A stretch of DNA of 64,000 nucleotides, from NCBI RefSeq assembly GCF_004001245.1, contig NZ_AP018724.1, positions 860,501 through 924,500 of the forward strand. The letters run 5' to 3'. Under the pieces are notes generated by a model. It was not told the DNA's origin. It ran no database searches and was given only the letters and a program-made list of their open reading frames with translations. The stretch comes from Sulfurivermis fontis (GTDB lineage: Bacteria > Pseudomonadota > Gammaproteobacteria > Thiohalomonadales > Thiohalomonadaceae). The position numbers were made by a program, and so were the translations under genes. Positions 9,051 through 17,050 of the stretch are shown here, in pieces; the first letter of the stretch is position 1; each line of letters begins with the position of its first letter.

Positions 9051-9707
9051 ATGCGATTACTGCTGGTTGAAGACGATCCCCTCCTGGGCGACGGCATCGG
9101 TGCCGGCCTGCGCCAGGAGGGGTATGCCGTGGACTGGGTGCGCGATGGCGAGGCGGCGGTGCAGGCCTGTGCCTCGGATCGCTTCGACCTCATCGTGCTC
9201 GACCTCGGCCTGCCGCGCCTCTCCGGCATGGAGGTGCTCAAACGCCTGCGCCGCAACGGCAACGACACGCCGGTGCTGATCCTCACGGCCTATGATGCAG
9301 TGGCCGATCGGGTGCAGGGACTGGACGCCGGCGCCGACGATTATCTCACCAAGCCCTTCGACATCGACGAGCTGGCGGCGCGCCTGCGTGCCCTGGCACG
9401 CCGCCGCAGCGGCCGCGCCACCACCGCCATCGAGCACGGTGCGCTGGTGCTCGACCCCGCCGCCCATACCCTTACCTGCAACGGCGTGCCGGTGGAGCTG
9501 CCGGCGCGTGAGTTCGCCCTGCTGCATCTGCTGTTGCAGCATGCCGGCGAGGCGCTGTCGCGCAGCCGGCTGGAGGAGGCGCTGTACGGCTGGGACATGG
9601 GCGTGGAGAGCAACACGCTGGAAGTCTATATCCATCACCTGCGCAAGAAGCTGGGGGCAGACTTGATCCGCACCGTGCGCGGCGTCGGCTACATGGTGCT
9701 GAAATGA
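9051..9707 (+). CDS. OmpR/PhoB-family response regulator (QseB/PmrA-like)
   Basis: A 218-residue two-domain regulator: receiver with acidic pocket E7-D8-D9, phospho-acceptor D51 and conserved K in TKPF, then a winged-helix DNA-binding domain ending in VRGVGYML. It starts 6 bases after the TPR gene and overlaps the kinase gene (ATGA), so it belongs to the same transcript. Its likely target is the cluster promoter upstream of 4744, where the repeat TTAAGG-AAA-CCTTAA lies; that link is inference. Confidence 0.95.
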   Translation: MRLLLVEDDPLLGDGIGAGLRQEGYAVDWVRDGEAAVQACASDRFDLIVLDLGLPRLSGMEVLKRLRRNGNDTPVLILTAYDAVADRVQGLDAGADDYLTKPFDIDELAARLRALARRRSGRATTAIEHGALVLDPAAHTLTCNGVPVELPAREFALLHLLLQHAGEALSRSRLEEALYGWDMGVESNTLEVYIHHLRKKLGADLIRTVRGVGYMVLK

Positions 9708-11095
9708 ATTCGATACGGCTGCGCCTGCTGTCGCTGTTGATGGTCATCTTTCTGGTGATGTGGCTCGGCATTGTGTATGTCACCTGGTGGAGGACCGCAC
9801 ACGAGGCGGAGGAGGTCTACGACGCCCACCTGGCGCGGGCCGGTCATGTGCTGGCCGGCATGGTGCTGCATGAGCTGAAGGAGCCGGCAACCGGCAGCGT
9901 GAAGCCAAAGCCCACGGCGCATGATCTGCAGGAAGAGGTCGCGGAGCTGGAGAAGCTGTTCTTCGATCAGAAATATGCCGCCAAACTGGAGTTCCGCATC
10001 TGGCTGCGGGGCCGTCCCTTCCTGCAATCCTCCGGCAGTCCGCCGTCAGAGCGGCCGCAGCGGGCAGGATTTGCGGACATCGCCGATGCGGGCGGGGCGT
10101 GGCGCAGTTACGCCATGCACGTGGCGGAGCCCGACCTGATGGTGCAGGTGGTGGAGCGCCATGCCGTGCGCGAAACGATGATCAATGAAATCACCGGGCA
10201 GGTTCTGGTTCCCATCATCCTGGCCCTGCCGATTCTGGTGTTCGCCATCTGGGGGGGGATCGGCCGTGGCCTGAGGCCGCTGCGGCAACTGGCAGGTGAA
10301 GTGGAGCGGCGTTCCGCCACCCAGTTGGATCGCTTTGGCCGCGACACCCGTATTCCGCGCGAGGTGCAGCCGCTGGTCACCGCGCTGAATGACCTGCTGG
10401 CGCGGCTGGAAGACGCCTTTGCCCGCGAACGCCGTTTCACCGCCGATGCCGCCCATGAGTTGCGCACGCCGCTGGCCAGCCTGAAGACCCAGGCGCAGGT
10501 GGCGCTGCGTGCCAGGGATGACGAGGATCGCCGCCGCGCCCTCACGGCGATCATGAGTGGTGTGGATCGCGCCAGTCATCTGGTGGAACAGTTGCTTACG
10601 CTGGCGCGTCTCGATCCGGAGCAGGGACCGGGCGAGTTCACGCCCGTGGCGCTGCGCGCGCTGGCGGAGGAGGCCATCGGACTGTGCATGCCGCTGGCGG
10701 TCGGCAAGCAGATCGATCTCGGTCTGGGGGCCGCCGAGGCGCTCGACGTACAGGGCAATCCGCTGGCCCTGCTGGTGTTGGTGCGCAATCTCATCGACAA
10801 CGCTGTGCGCTATACACCGTCCGGCGGTCAGGTGGAGGTCAGCCTGCGCCGCGAGGGGCGGCACGCCGTCGTCGCCGTGGCCGACAGCGGGCCGGGGATC
10901 CCCGTCGCCGAGCGGCAGCGGGTGTTCGAGCGTTTCCATCGCGGCCTCGGTCATGATGCCCAGGGCTGCGGGCTGGGTCTGTCCATCGTGCTGCGCATCG
11001 TCGAGATGCATGGCGGCGAGGTGCGGTTGGGCGCGGCGCCGCAGGGTGGATTGCTGGCCGAGGTGTGGCTGCCGGTGGATGGGGCAAGGATATAG
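9704..11095 (+). CDS. Sensor histidine kinase (QseC-like)
   Basis: A 463-residue inner-membrane kinase. Transmembrane helices are at about 8-28 and 165-185 around a periplasmic region of roughly 135 residues, then HAMP-like segment, dimerisation domain with AAHELRTPL and phospho-accepting H251, and an ATPase domain with NLIDNAVRYTP (N box), DSGPGIP (G1) and GLGLSIV (G2). It partners the overlapping response regulator. The periplasmic region has no cysteine pairs or metal motif that would show its signal. It ends the operon that starts with the T_hemolysin gene. Confidence 0.95.
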   Translation: MNSIRLRLLSLLMVIFLVMWLGIVYVTWWRTAHEAEEVYDAHLARAGHVLAGMVLHELKEPATGSVKPKPTAHDLQEEVAELEKLFFDQKYAAKLEFRIWLRGRPFLQSSGSPPSERPQRAGFADIADAGGAWRSYAMHVAEPDLMVQVVERHAVRETMINEITGQVLVPIILALPILVFAIWGGIGRGLRPLRQLAGEVERRSATQLDRFGRDTRIPREVQPLVTALNDLLARLEDAFARERRFTADAAHELRTPLASLKTQAQVALRARDDEDRRRALTAIMSGVDRASHLVEQLLTLARLDPEQGPGEFTPVALRALAEEAIGLCMPLAVGKQIDLGLGAAEALDVQGNPLALLVLVRNLIDNAVRYTPSGGQVEVSLRREGRHAVVAVADSGPGIPVAERQRVFERFHRGLGHDAQGCGLGLSIVLRIVEMHGGEVRLGAAPQGGLLAEVWLPVDGARI

Positions 11096-11204
11096 CCAAC
11101 AACCTGGCTGTCCAAAACAGCCAAATCCCACCCTTGAGCGCAGCATTGACGCAGGTTTTGGACGGAACGATACGGGATTTCAAATCCGTGCCTCCGGTGC
11201 TGTC

Positions 11205-11375
11205 CAGACCTTCCTTAAGGAAGCTCTGAATAAGTTCAGAGCTTCCGCGGCACAGGGATGTGCCGCCATTTTTCAACGACGATAAGTCGTTGAAAAATGA
11301 AGCCAAGCGAAAATCACACTTTTCGCTTGGCGTGGTCTGAGAAGTCCAGGATGGACTTATTCAGACCTTCCTTAA
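11205..11375 (+). repeat. Multi-hairpin repeat, copy 1
   Basis: A run of five consecutive stem-loops: GGAAGCTCTGAA/TTCAGAGCTTCC (11219-11246), GCGGCACA/TGTGCCGC, TTTTTCAACGAC/GTCGTTGAAAAA (11270-11297), GCCAAGCGAAAA/TTTTCGCTTGGC, and GGTCTGA.. paired with ..TCAGACC at the end. The motif CAGACCTTCCTTAA stands at both ends (11205-11218 and 11362-11375). It fills the junction between convergent genes (kinase and jetD) and recurs inverted at 23208-23362. The rest of the gap 11096-11204 holds no gene. Confidence 0.9.
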
Positions 11376-11419
11376 TCCGGGACAGCGCATGCACTGTGTC
11401 GTTGCGCACCGAGGCGCGA

Positions 11420-12541
11420 TCAGTCCATGGCTTCCTGATCGACGAAGCCGAGCCGGCGTGCCGCGGGGAGCAGAATCTCGTCGGCATAGGGGCAGCCGGT
11501 GCGGCCGGGGTCGGTTTGCAGTTGCTTGTCGGCATCGAGGGCGGCATGGCCGTGACCGGCGTGCAGGCGTTCGAGCAGGGCGGCGTAACCGGGCTGCCAG
11601 GCGTTGACCGCGCCGAAGCGCTGGCGCAGGGCGGCGAGGATCGCCATGCCGGCGAAGTCCAGGTCGCCGAAGAAATGCAGCGGTCCGGGTGTCGCGGCGC
11701 CGTCGAACCACCAGGCCTCGAAGGTGCCGCTGTCACGGTCGCTGCCGGCGTAGTGCAGCAGGGCGGCACCGCGTTCGCGGATGCGCTCGGCGCCGCCGCG
11801 GAAGCCGGCGGCATAGACCAGGGCGAGGTCCGCTGTGGCGGGCCAGGCGCCGGCGAGGGCGGCGGCGTAGCTGTCCTGATTCTCGATGAACAGCACGCCG
11901 CGGCAGGTCTCCGGCAGATATACCGCCACCACCAGCGGACGCGGCTTGAGGGGTAGCTGCGGAAACAGCGCGCGGATCAAATCTTCGCGCTCGTCCAGGC
12001 GTTTGGAGTCGCCGCGGAATATCCTGGCGCTCAACTGACGGAGGGTGAGCGGAGCGCGGAATGTGCCGCTGCGCGCCAGTGCGGTCACCACCTCGTCATC
12101 ACTCCAGCCGGGGATGGCGATGCGACGCTTGAGCAGCGGCTCGATGCCGCCGGGGAAGGCCGCTGCGTGCTGCGCCACGGCGGCACGCCAGGCACGGATG
12201 GCCGGCTCCTCGCGCGGGCGGTCGAGCCAGGCACGCAGGGTGTCTTCCGCCTGCGGTGCGAAGGCGAGGCGGGCATCGCTCCATTCCGGGTCGTAGGGGC
12301 CGCGCCGTTTGTTCGGTACAACGGTGCAGACACCCCAGCTCTCCAGTGTGCGCACGAAGCGCCAGAGCTGATCGGCATCGGCGTCGCCGCGAGCGAGTGT
12401 TGGCAGATGCTTCTCAGCGGCCAGATAGGTGCGTTGTTGGCGCTCCGCTCCCGGCTGCTGGTCGAAGCGATCCAGCACCCGGCCGAGCAGGGCGCGCAGT
12501 TCGTCCTCGTCGTTCAGCCAGGGCGGCGCCGGTCGTTCCAT
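11420..12541 (-). CDS. jetD: Wadjet nuclease subunit JetD (Toprim)
   Basis: A 373-residue protein, last gene of the jetABCD operon, starting 5 bases after the jetC stop. The N-terminal half matches the DUF3322-type region; the C-terminal half is a DUF2220/Toprim-like domain with the expected acidic residues: E in VLFIENQDS (about residue 218) and D-x-D in HFFGDLDFAGM (about 291-294). In Wadjet systems JetD is the topoisomerase VI-like nuclease that cuts circular plasmids once the JetABC motor has extruded a loop. The catalytic acids are all present, so the nuclease looks functional. The 3' side is closed by the multi-hairpin repeat. Confidence 0.93.
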   Translation of the reverse strand: MERPAPPWLNDEDELRALLGRVLDRFDQQPGAERQQRTYLAAEKHLPTLARGDADADQLWRFVRTLESWGVCTVVPNKRRGPYDPEWSDARLAFAPQAEDTLRAWLDRPREEPAIRAWRAAVAQHAAAFPGGIEPLLKRRIAIPGWSDDEVVTALARSGTFRAPLTLRQLSARIFRGDSKRLDEREDLIRALFPQLPLKPRPLVVAVYLPETCRGVLFIENQDSYAAALAGAWPATADLALVYAAGFRGGAERIRERGAALLHYAGSDRDSGTFEAWWFDGAATPGPLHFFGDLDFAGMAILAALRQRFGAVNAWQPGYAALLERLHAGHGHAALDADKQLQTDPGRTGCPYADEILLPAARRLGFVDQEAMD

Positions 12542-12546
12542 GCGCT

Positions 12547-15500
12547 CTACGCCTCGCCCAGCACGTCGCTCATGAAGTCCAGTTCGGCCTGCTGGTAGAC
12601 GGTACGGCGGTGCTGCGCCCACAGCTCCTGGATGCGCTCGCGGTTGCAGACCTTGCGGTCCACCAGTACGCGGGTGCGCAGTTGGCCGCGCGGCGCGCTC
12701 GGCACCTTGGCGAAGACGAACTCGTTGCTGATCAGGTCCATGAACGGACCGCACTTGCTGGTGGGCATGATGAAGGTCAGTTGCAGGCCCAGGCTGCCGG
12801 TGAGATAGCCGATGACCTCGCGCGAGCGCTGTTCGTCCATGTGCATGAAGGCCTCGTCCACCAGCACCATGCGCAGGTGGTTCTGCCCCTCGGCGAAACG
12901 GAAGGCGGAGGTGATCGCCGCCGCGCGGATGATGTAGGCCGGTGTCTCCAGCTGGCCGCCGGAGCCGGTGCCGTATTCGGACAGCGGGATCGGCGCCTTG
13001 CCCTCCACCTCCTTGTAGATTTCGTAGCGGCGGTAGTGGCGGTAGTCGGCGAGACGTTCCAGTTCGCGCAGCGCCTTGTGTTCGTCCTCTTCCAGCAGCA
13101 ACGCCATCAGTTCGTCGCGCACCGCCGCCGAGCGCGGCGTCAACTGGGCGTTGAACAGCGTGGTCTCTTCGCCCAGGGCCGGGATTTTCATCACTTCTTC
13201 GAAGAAGCGGGCGTAGTCGCGGTACTCGGGGATCCATTCGCTGGCGAAGCGGAAGGTCTCGCGGTCGGCGCCGAAACGGTGGTGTTGCAGTTCGCGGTTG
13301 AGGATGTCGATCTGCCGCTCGCCGTCCTTGATGGCCTGGTGGATCTGGTGGCACAGGTGGGTGACGAAGGTGCTGTTGAAGCTTTCCTTGAGGCGGTGCA
13401 GCTCGGCGTGCTTATCCACCAGGATGTTGTTCTTGAGCAGGTTGTAGACGCGGTCCAGCTCCTGGCGCACCTGGCGGATGGTCTTGAACAGAGCGGTATC
13501 GTAGTAACCGTCGAAGCCGGTGTAGAACACGGCGTCGGCGGGGCGGCACTGACGGTTGTGTTCCTGGATCGCTTCGTCCAGTTCGTGTTCGCACTTGCGC
13601 AGGCGGGCGGCACTGTCCTCGCGCCGCGCCGCGGCGTTCTTGCCGTCGAGGTGGGACGCCTCGGCATCGCAGGCATCGAGGCGGGCGTCGAGATCGAATT
13701 CCGGCCACAGGCCGTGCAGCTCGCGCAGCGCCTGTTCGCACTGCTCGGCCTTGAGGTTGGCCTGTTCCTGCATGTCGGCCAGGGCGGTGACGGCGCGGTC
13801 GGCGGCGGCGAGCTGGTTGCCGATGCTGCCCTTTTCCTCACGCAGCCGGCCATGCTGCTCGCGCCATTGTGTCTCTTCCTGTTTCAGCCTTTCCAGTCGC
13901 GCCTCCAGGTCGCGGTGTTCGCCCAGGTCCAGGCCGGCGAGCAGGGCGTCGAGGCGCGCCAATTCGCGGCGTGATTCCAGCATGGCGGTGATGGTGTCGG
14001 CATGGCTCACCGCGACAAGGGCGTCGACGGCGGCGAGCAGGCGGCCGCTCTCCTGCATGCGTTCGCCGGCCTGCTGCCAGTCGGTGACGATCTGGTTGAG
14101 TTCGGCGCGCTTGGCGTTCAGCGCGCGTTCGCGTGCCGCGGCGCCGAACACCAGTTCGCCGTCGGCGATGTCGCAGCGGAACAGGGTGTAGCCACCGGAG
14201 CCCATGCCATCGGCGGTGAGGCCGCGGCGGGTATGGCGCAATTCCTCCGCTGTGCTCACGCGCAGCACCGTGCCAAAGCTGGCGACCAGGTAGTCGCGCG
14301 CCACGGCATGGGTGAAATCGAGCACGTGAACGATGGAGTCCTTGTCCAGGGTGATCTTCGCCGCATCCTCGGCGGCCTTGTGACCCTGGATGACGCGCGC
14401 CTTGTTGTCGCGGCCGGGCAGGGCGCGCACGATGCGGATCGCCTCGGCCTCGTGGGCCGGCTCCACCAGGATGCCGAAGCGGGCGCCGCCCAGATAACCT
14501 TCGATGGCCATCTGCCAGGCCGGGTCCTTCACCTCGACGTGGTCGCACAGCACGCGCGGGTCGGCCTGCGGACAATGGGCGCGGATCGCCGCCAGCGCCT
14601 TGTCCACGTGGGGCGGGTAGCTGACCTGTTTGCCTTCCAGGCGATCGATCTCGTTCTGTTTCCTGCGCTGCTGCTCCTCCAACTGTTCGTAGCGGCGGCG
14701 CCGCTCCAGGTGCAGCCCGGCCAGGGCGTCGCGGCGGCCCTCATCGTGCAGGTGTTCCACCAGGCGGTTCTGCGCGCGCTGCGCGTCGCGCGCCTGGTCC
14801 AGGTACTGCTCCAGCGCGGCGAGGTCGCCGGTGAGGTCCTGTTGCAGCAGGCGCGCCAGGTCGATCTCGCCGCGCCGGCCACGATCCACCGCCTCGCGCG
14901 CCAGGGTGCGGGTCTCCATGTCGGCCAGCAGCGGCAGTTCCTGCACCAGTGCCGCCCCTTGCAGCCCCTCGGCGATGAGGCGGATGTGACCGCTGTTCTG
15001 CTGCACGCGGTTGTCCTGGGCCAGCAGGTCGCGGCCCAGTTCGCTCAGGCGCTGGACCTGGCCTTCACGCTGGCGCTCCAACTGGTCCTTCTGGCGCAGG
15101 GCGTCGACGCCCTGGCGTTGCGCCTCCAACTGGATGCGCTGATCGTGTACCTGCTCCTGGCGCTGCACTGCCAGGCGGATCTCCTCGTCCAGTTCGACGG
15201 CGCGATGGCGCAGGCGCTCCTGCTCGCGCTTGGCGTTGAGGTAGTCCTGTTGCCGCTGCAGATAGTCGTGGCGCGCCAGGGTGTAGTCGAGGGCGGTGAG
15301 GTCGATCCAGTGTTCCAGATAGTGCCGGGCATGGGCGCCGGCCTGCTCCAGGCGGGCGATGCTTTCCACCAGGCGGGCCGCCTCGCGCTCCATGCCGTGG
15401 ATAGTTTTGAGCTGGCCGGCGACGGTGCGGATCGCCTCGCCCATGTCACGGCGTTCGAGGATTTCCTCGGCGACGAACTGGTCGATGCTGTTTACCGGCT

Positions 15501-16170
15501 TGTAGGCCATGAAGCGGGAGAAGGCACGCGCCGCCGCTACCGCCTCGCGTTCGGTGACCTGCTCGGCGCGCCCGCGCAGGGCGGCGTAGAGGCGGCGCAG
15601 ATAGCCCTTCTTGGTGTCGTAGCGCTCGATGGCGCGCTTGCCGAATTCGGTAAGCAAGTGGCCTGGCAAATCGTCCAACGGTGTGACGTAGCGGCCGCCG
15701 CCGTCCTCCCGTTGCAGGTGGCGCAGTTCCAGTTCGACGCCGGGCAGGATGAAAAACACCGGATTGTCATTGCGTGCCACCGGTTGGCTGCCGCCCTGTT
15801 CCAGCCAGGCACGCACGCCGATGAGGGCGGTGAAGGGCGGCGCCGTCTCGCCGCGGGTGGGATGGAATACCGCGGCGAGATAACCGTCGCAGGGGTCGAG
15901 GCGGGCGTAGCTGCCGTCGTCGCAGCCGAGCACGTAGGAGGCGAGGGTGCGCACGCGCTTGCCGCCGCGGCCGCGCTGGGTGGTCTCGTCCTGGCCCGGG
16001 TTGTACTGGAACAGATTTTCGTGCGCCGCGGTCATCACCGTCTGGATCGCGTCGGCGGCGGTGGTCTTGCCCGAGCCGTTACCGCCGGAGAACAGGTTCA
16101 CCGGGCCGAGATCGAACTCGCCGTTGGGCAGGTTGCCCCAGTTGACGTAAATGAATCGTTTCAGAAACAC
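12547..16170 (-). CDS. jetC: Wadjet SMC-like ATPase JetC
   Basis: About 1207 residues. The GTG at 16170 is preferred because GGAG is six bases upstream and the protein then begins VFLKRFIYVNWGN, as usual for the family; an in-frame start at 16206 is possible. Walker A GGNGSGKTT lies near residue 29-37, long coiled-coil arms fill the middle, and the C-terminus has the signature region TGSGGQLETP and Walker B VLVDEAFMHMDE. JetC with JetA and JetB forms a condensin-like loop-extruding complex that senses small circular DNA. All ATPase motifs look intact. Confidence 0.95.
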   Translation of the reverse strand: MFLKRFIYVNWGNLPNGEFDLGPVNLFSGGNGSGKTTAADAIQTVMTAAHENLFQYNPGQDETTQRGRGGKRVRTLASYVLGCDDGSYARLDPCDGYLAAVFHPTRGETAPPFTALIGVRAWLEQGGSQPVARNDNPVFFILPGVELELRHLQREDGGGRYVTPLDDLPGHLLTEFGKRAIERYDTKKGYLRRLYAALRGRAEQVTEREAVAAARAFSRFMAYKPVNSIDQFVAEEILERRDMGEAIRTVAGQLKTIHGMEREAARLVESIARLEQAGAHARHYLEHWIDLTALDYTLARHDYLQRQQDYLNAKREQERLRHRAVELDEEIRLAVQRQEQVHDQRIQLEAQRQGVDALRQKDQLERQREGQVQRLSELGRDLLAQDNRVQQNSGHIRLIAEGLQGAALVQELPLLADMETRTLAREAVDRGRRGEIDLARLLQQDLTGDLAALEQYLDQARDAQRAQNRLVEHLHDEGRRDALAGLHLERRRRYEQLEEQQRRKQNEIDRLEGKQVSYPPHVDKALAAIRAHCPQADPRVLCDHVEVKDPAWQMAIEGYLGGARFGILVEPAHEAEAIRIVRALPGRDNKARVIQGHKAAEDAAKITLDKDSIVHVLDFTHAVARDYLVASFGTVLRVSTAEELRHTRRGLTADGMGSGGYTLFRCDIADGELVFGAAARERALNAKRAELNQIVTDWQQAGERMQESGRLLAAVDALVAVSHADTITAMLESRRELARLDALLAGLDLGEHRDLEARLERLKQEETQWREQHGRLREEKGSIGNQLAAADRAVTALADMQEQANLKAEQCEQALRELHGLWPEFDLDARLDACDAEASHLDGKNAAARREDSAARLRKCEHELDEAIQEHNRQCRPADAVFYTGFDGYYDTALFKTIRQVRQELDRVYNLLKNNILVDKHAELHRLKESFNSTFVTHLCHQIHQAIKDGERQIDILNRELQHHRFGADRETFRFASEWIPEYRDYARFFEEVMKIPALGEETTLFNAQLTPRSAAVRDELMALLLEEDEHKALRELERLADYRHYRRYEIYKEVEGKAPIPLSEYGTGSGGQLETPAYIIRAAAITSAFRFAEGQNHLRMVLVDEAFMHMDEQRSREVIGYLTGSLGLQLTFIMPTSKCGPFMDLISNEFVFAKVPSAPRGQLRTRVLVDRKVCNRERIQELWAQHRRTVYQQAELDFMSDVLGEA

Positions 16171-16293
16171 CGGGGGCTCCAGTTCGCAAAAAAGAATCCA
16201 ACGCAATGACGCGAAGAGCGCAAAGGGTTGTCGTTCAGGTTCGGGGGCATCGCCCTGTTGTCCGCGCGCACCATGACGAGGTCCGGAGTCATT

Positions 16294-16974
16294 TCAATCA
16301 TCGCCTTCCTCGGCGTCCTCTGCGGCGAAGGCCTTTGCTTCTTGCAGCGCCTCCAGTGCACCGGCGCCGACGAAGTCGACGATCATCGGGTGGATGCGCA
16401 GCCAGGATTCGCCGCTGTCGATGTCTTCATCCTGGCGGAAGTCGATGAGGCGCAGCTGCTTGAGGCGCTGGAACAGGCGTTTGCGCTCGGTGATCTTCTC
16501 CGGCAGCGGGCGGCCGAGCAGGTTCTTCATGGCGATGCCGAGGGATTCGAAGGACTCGGTGACGAAGCCGCGCTCGTCCAGCTTGCCCTCGCGCAGGGCC
16601 TTGTCGTATTGCACGCGCAGCACCAGCAGCAGTGCCACTTCGTTCTGGCTCAGGCGCGCGCGCAGGCTGCCGGCGAAGGCCTGTTCGGCGGCATCCTCCA
16701 TGCCCGGCAGCTGGCTGCCCGGCGGCAGCAGGCGCAGGTATTCGAAGCGGCGGTCGATCTGTACCTGGATGCCGAACAGGCCGAGCAGCTCGCGCACCGG
16801 CTGCTCGGCGCGCAGGAAGCGGTCGTACAGCTCGCGCTCGGTCTGGCTCTCGTCACGGCACAGGATGCCGTAGTTGAGCAGCCGCACCAGCAACTCGCGC
16901 AGTTCGTCGGTGGACACGGCGGCGGATTCGAGCCGCTGTTCCAGATAGTCGTGTAAGGTCGGTTGCATGGTCAT
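16294..16974 (-). CDS. jetB: Wadjet kleisin-associated subunit JetB (DUF4194)
   Basis: About 226 residues from the ATG at 16974; an alternative ATG is at 16968, and a GTG at 17010 would add MSFFSC but its AAGGAGG site is only one base away. The sequence (LVRLLNYGILCRDES, YDRFLRAEQPVRELLGLFG, LLVLRVQYDKAL) fits the DUF4194 winged-helix subunit that bridges JetA and JetC. The acidic C-terminal tail (AAEDAEEGDD) is unusual but probably tolerated. The gap to jetA holds a heptamer tandem repeat. Confidence 0.9.
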   Translation of the reverse strand: MTMQPTLHDYLEQRLESAAVSTDELRELLVRLLNYGILCRDESQTERELYDRFLRAEQPVRELLGLFGIQVQIDRRFEYLRLLPPGSQLPGMEDAAEQAFAGSLRARLSQNEVALLLVLRVQYDKALREGKLDERGFVTESFESLGIAMKNLLGRPLPEKITERKRLFQRLKQLRLIDFRQDEDIDSGESWLRIHPMIVDFVGAGALEALQEAKAFAAEDAEEGDD

Positions 16975-17015
16975 TTTAATCAGTTGCAGGCTGCAAGAAA
17001 AGAAAGACACTCCTC

Positions 17016-17050
17016 CTTGTCACTTGTCACTTGTCACTTGTCACTTGTCA
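17016..17050 (-). repeat. 7-bp tandem repeat between jetA and jetB
   Basis: Five perfect head-to-tail copies of CTTGTCA on the plus strand (TGACAAG on the coding strand). The first copy contains the jetA stop codon TGA and the last runs into the AAGGAGGA Shine-Dalgarno-like stretch ahead of jetB. Copy-number change by slippage would alter the jetA-jetB spacing without changing JetA. Confidence 0.95.

Noticed and set aside
14002..16209. 735-codon plus-strand frame over jetC (with others at 12256-13974 and 16967-18592)
   Set aside because: Antisense shadows of jetC, jetB and jetA; the minus-strand proteins have intact family motifs.
17016..17050. CRISPR-like array
   Set aside because: Seven-base units without spacers; a simple tandem repeat. 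No CRISPR array or cas gene seen anywhere in the window.
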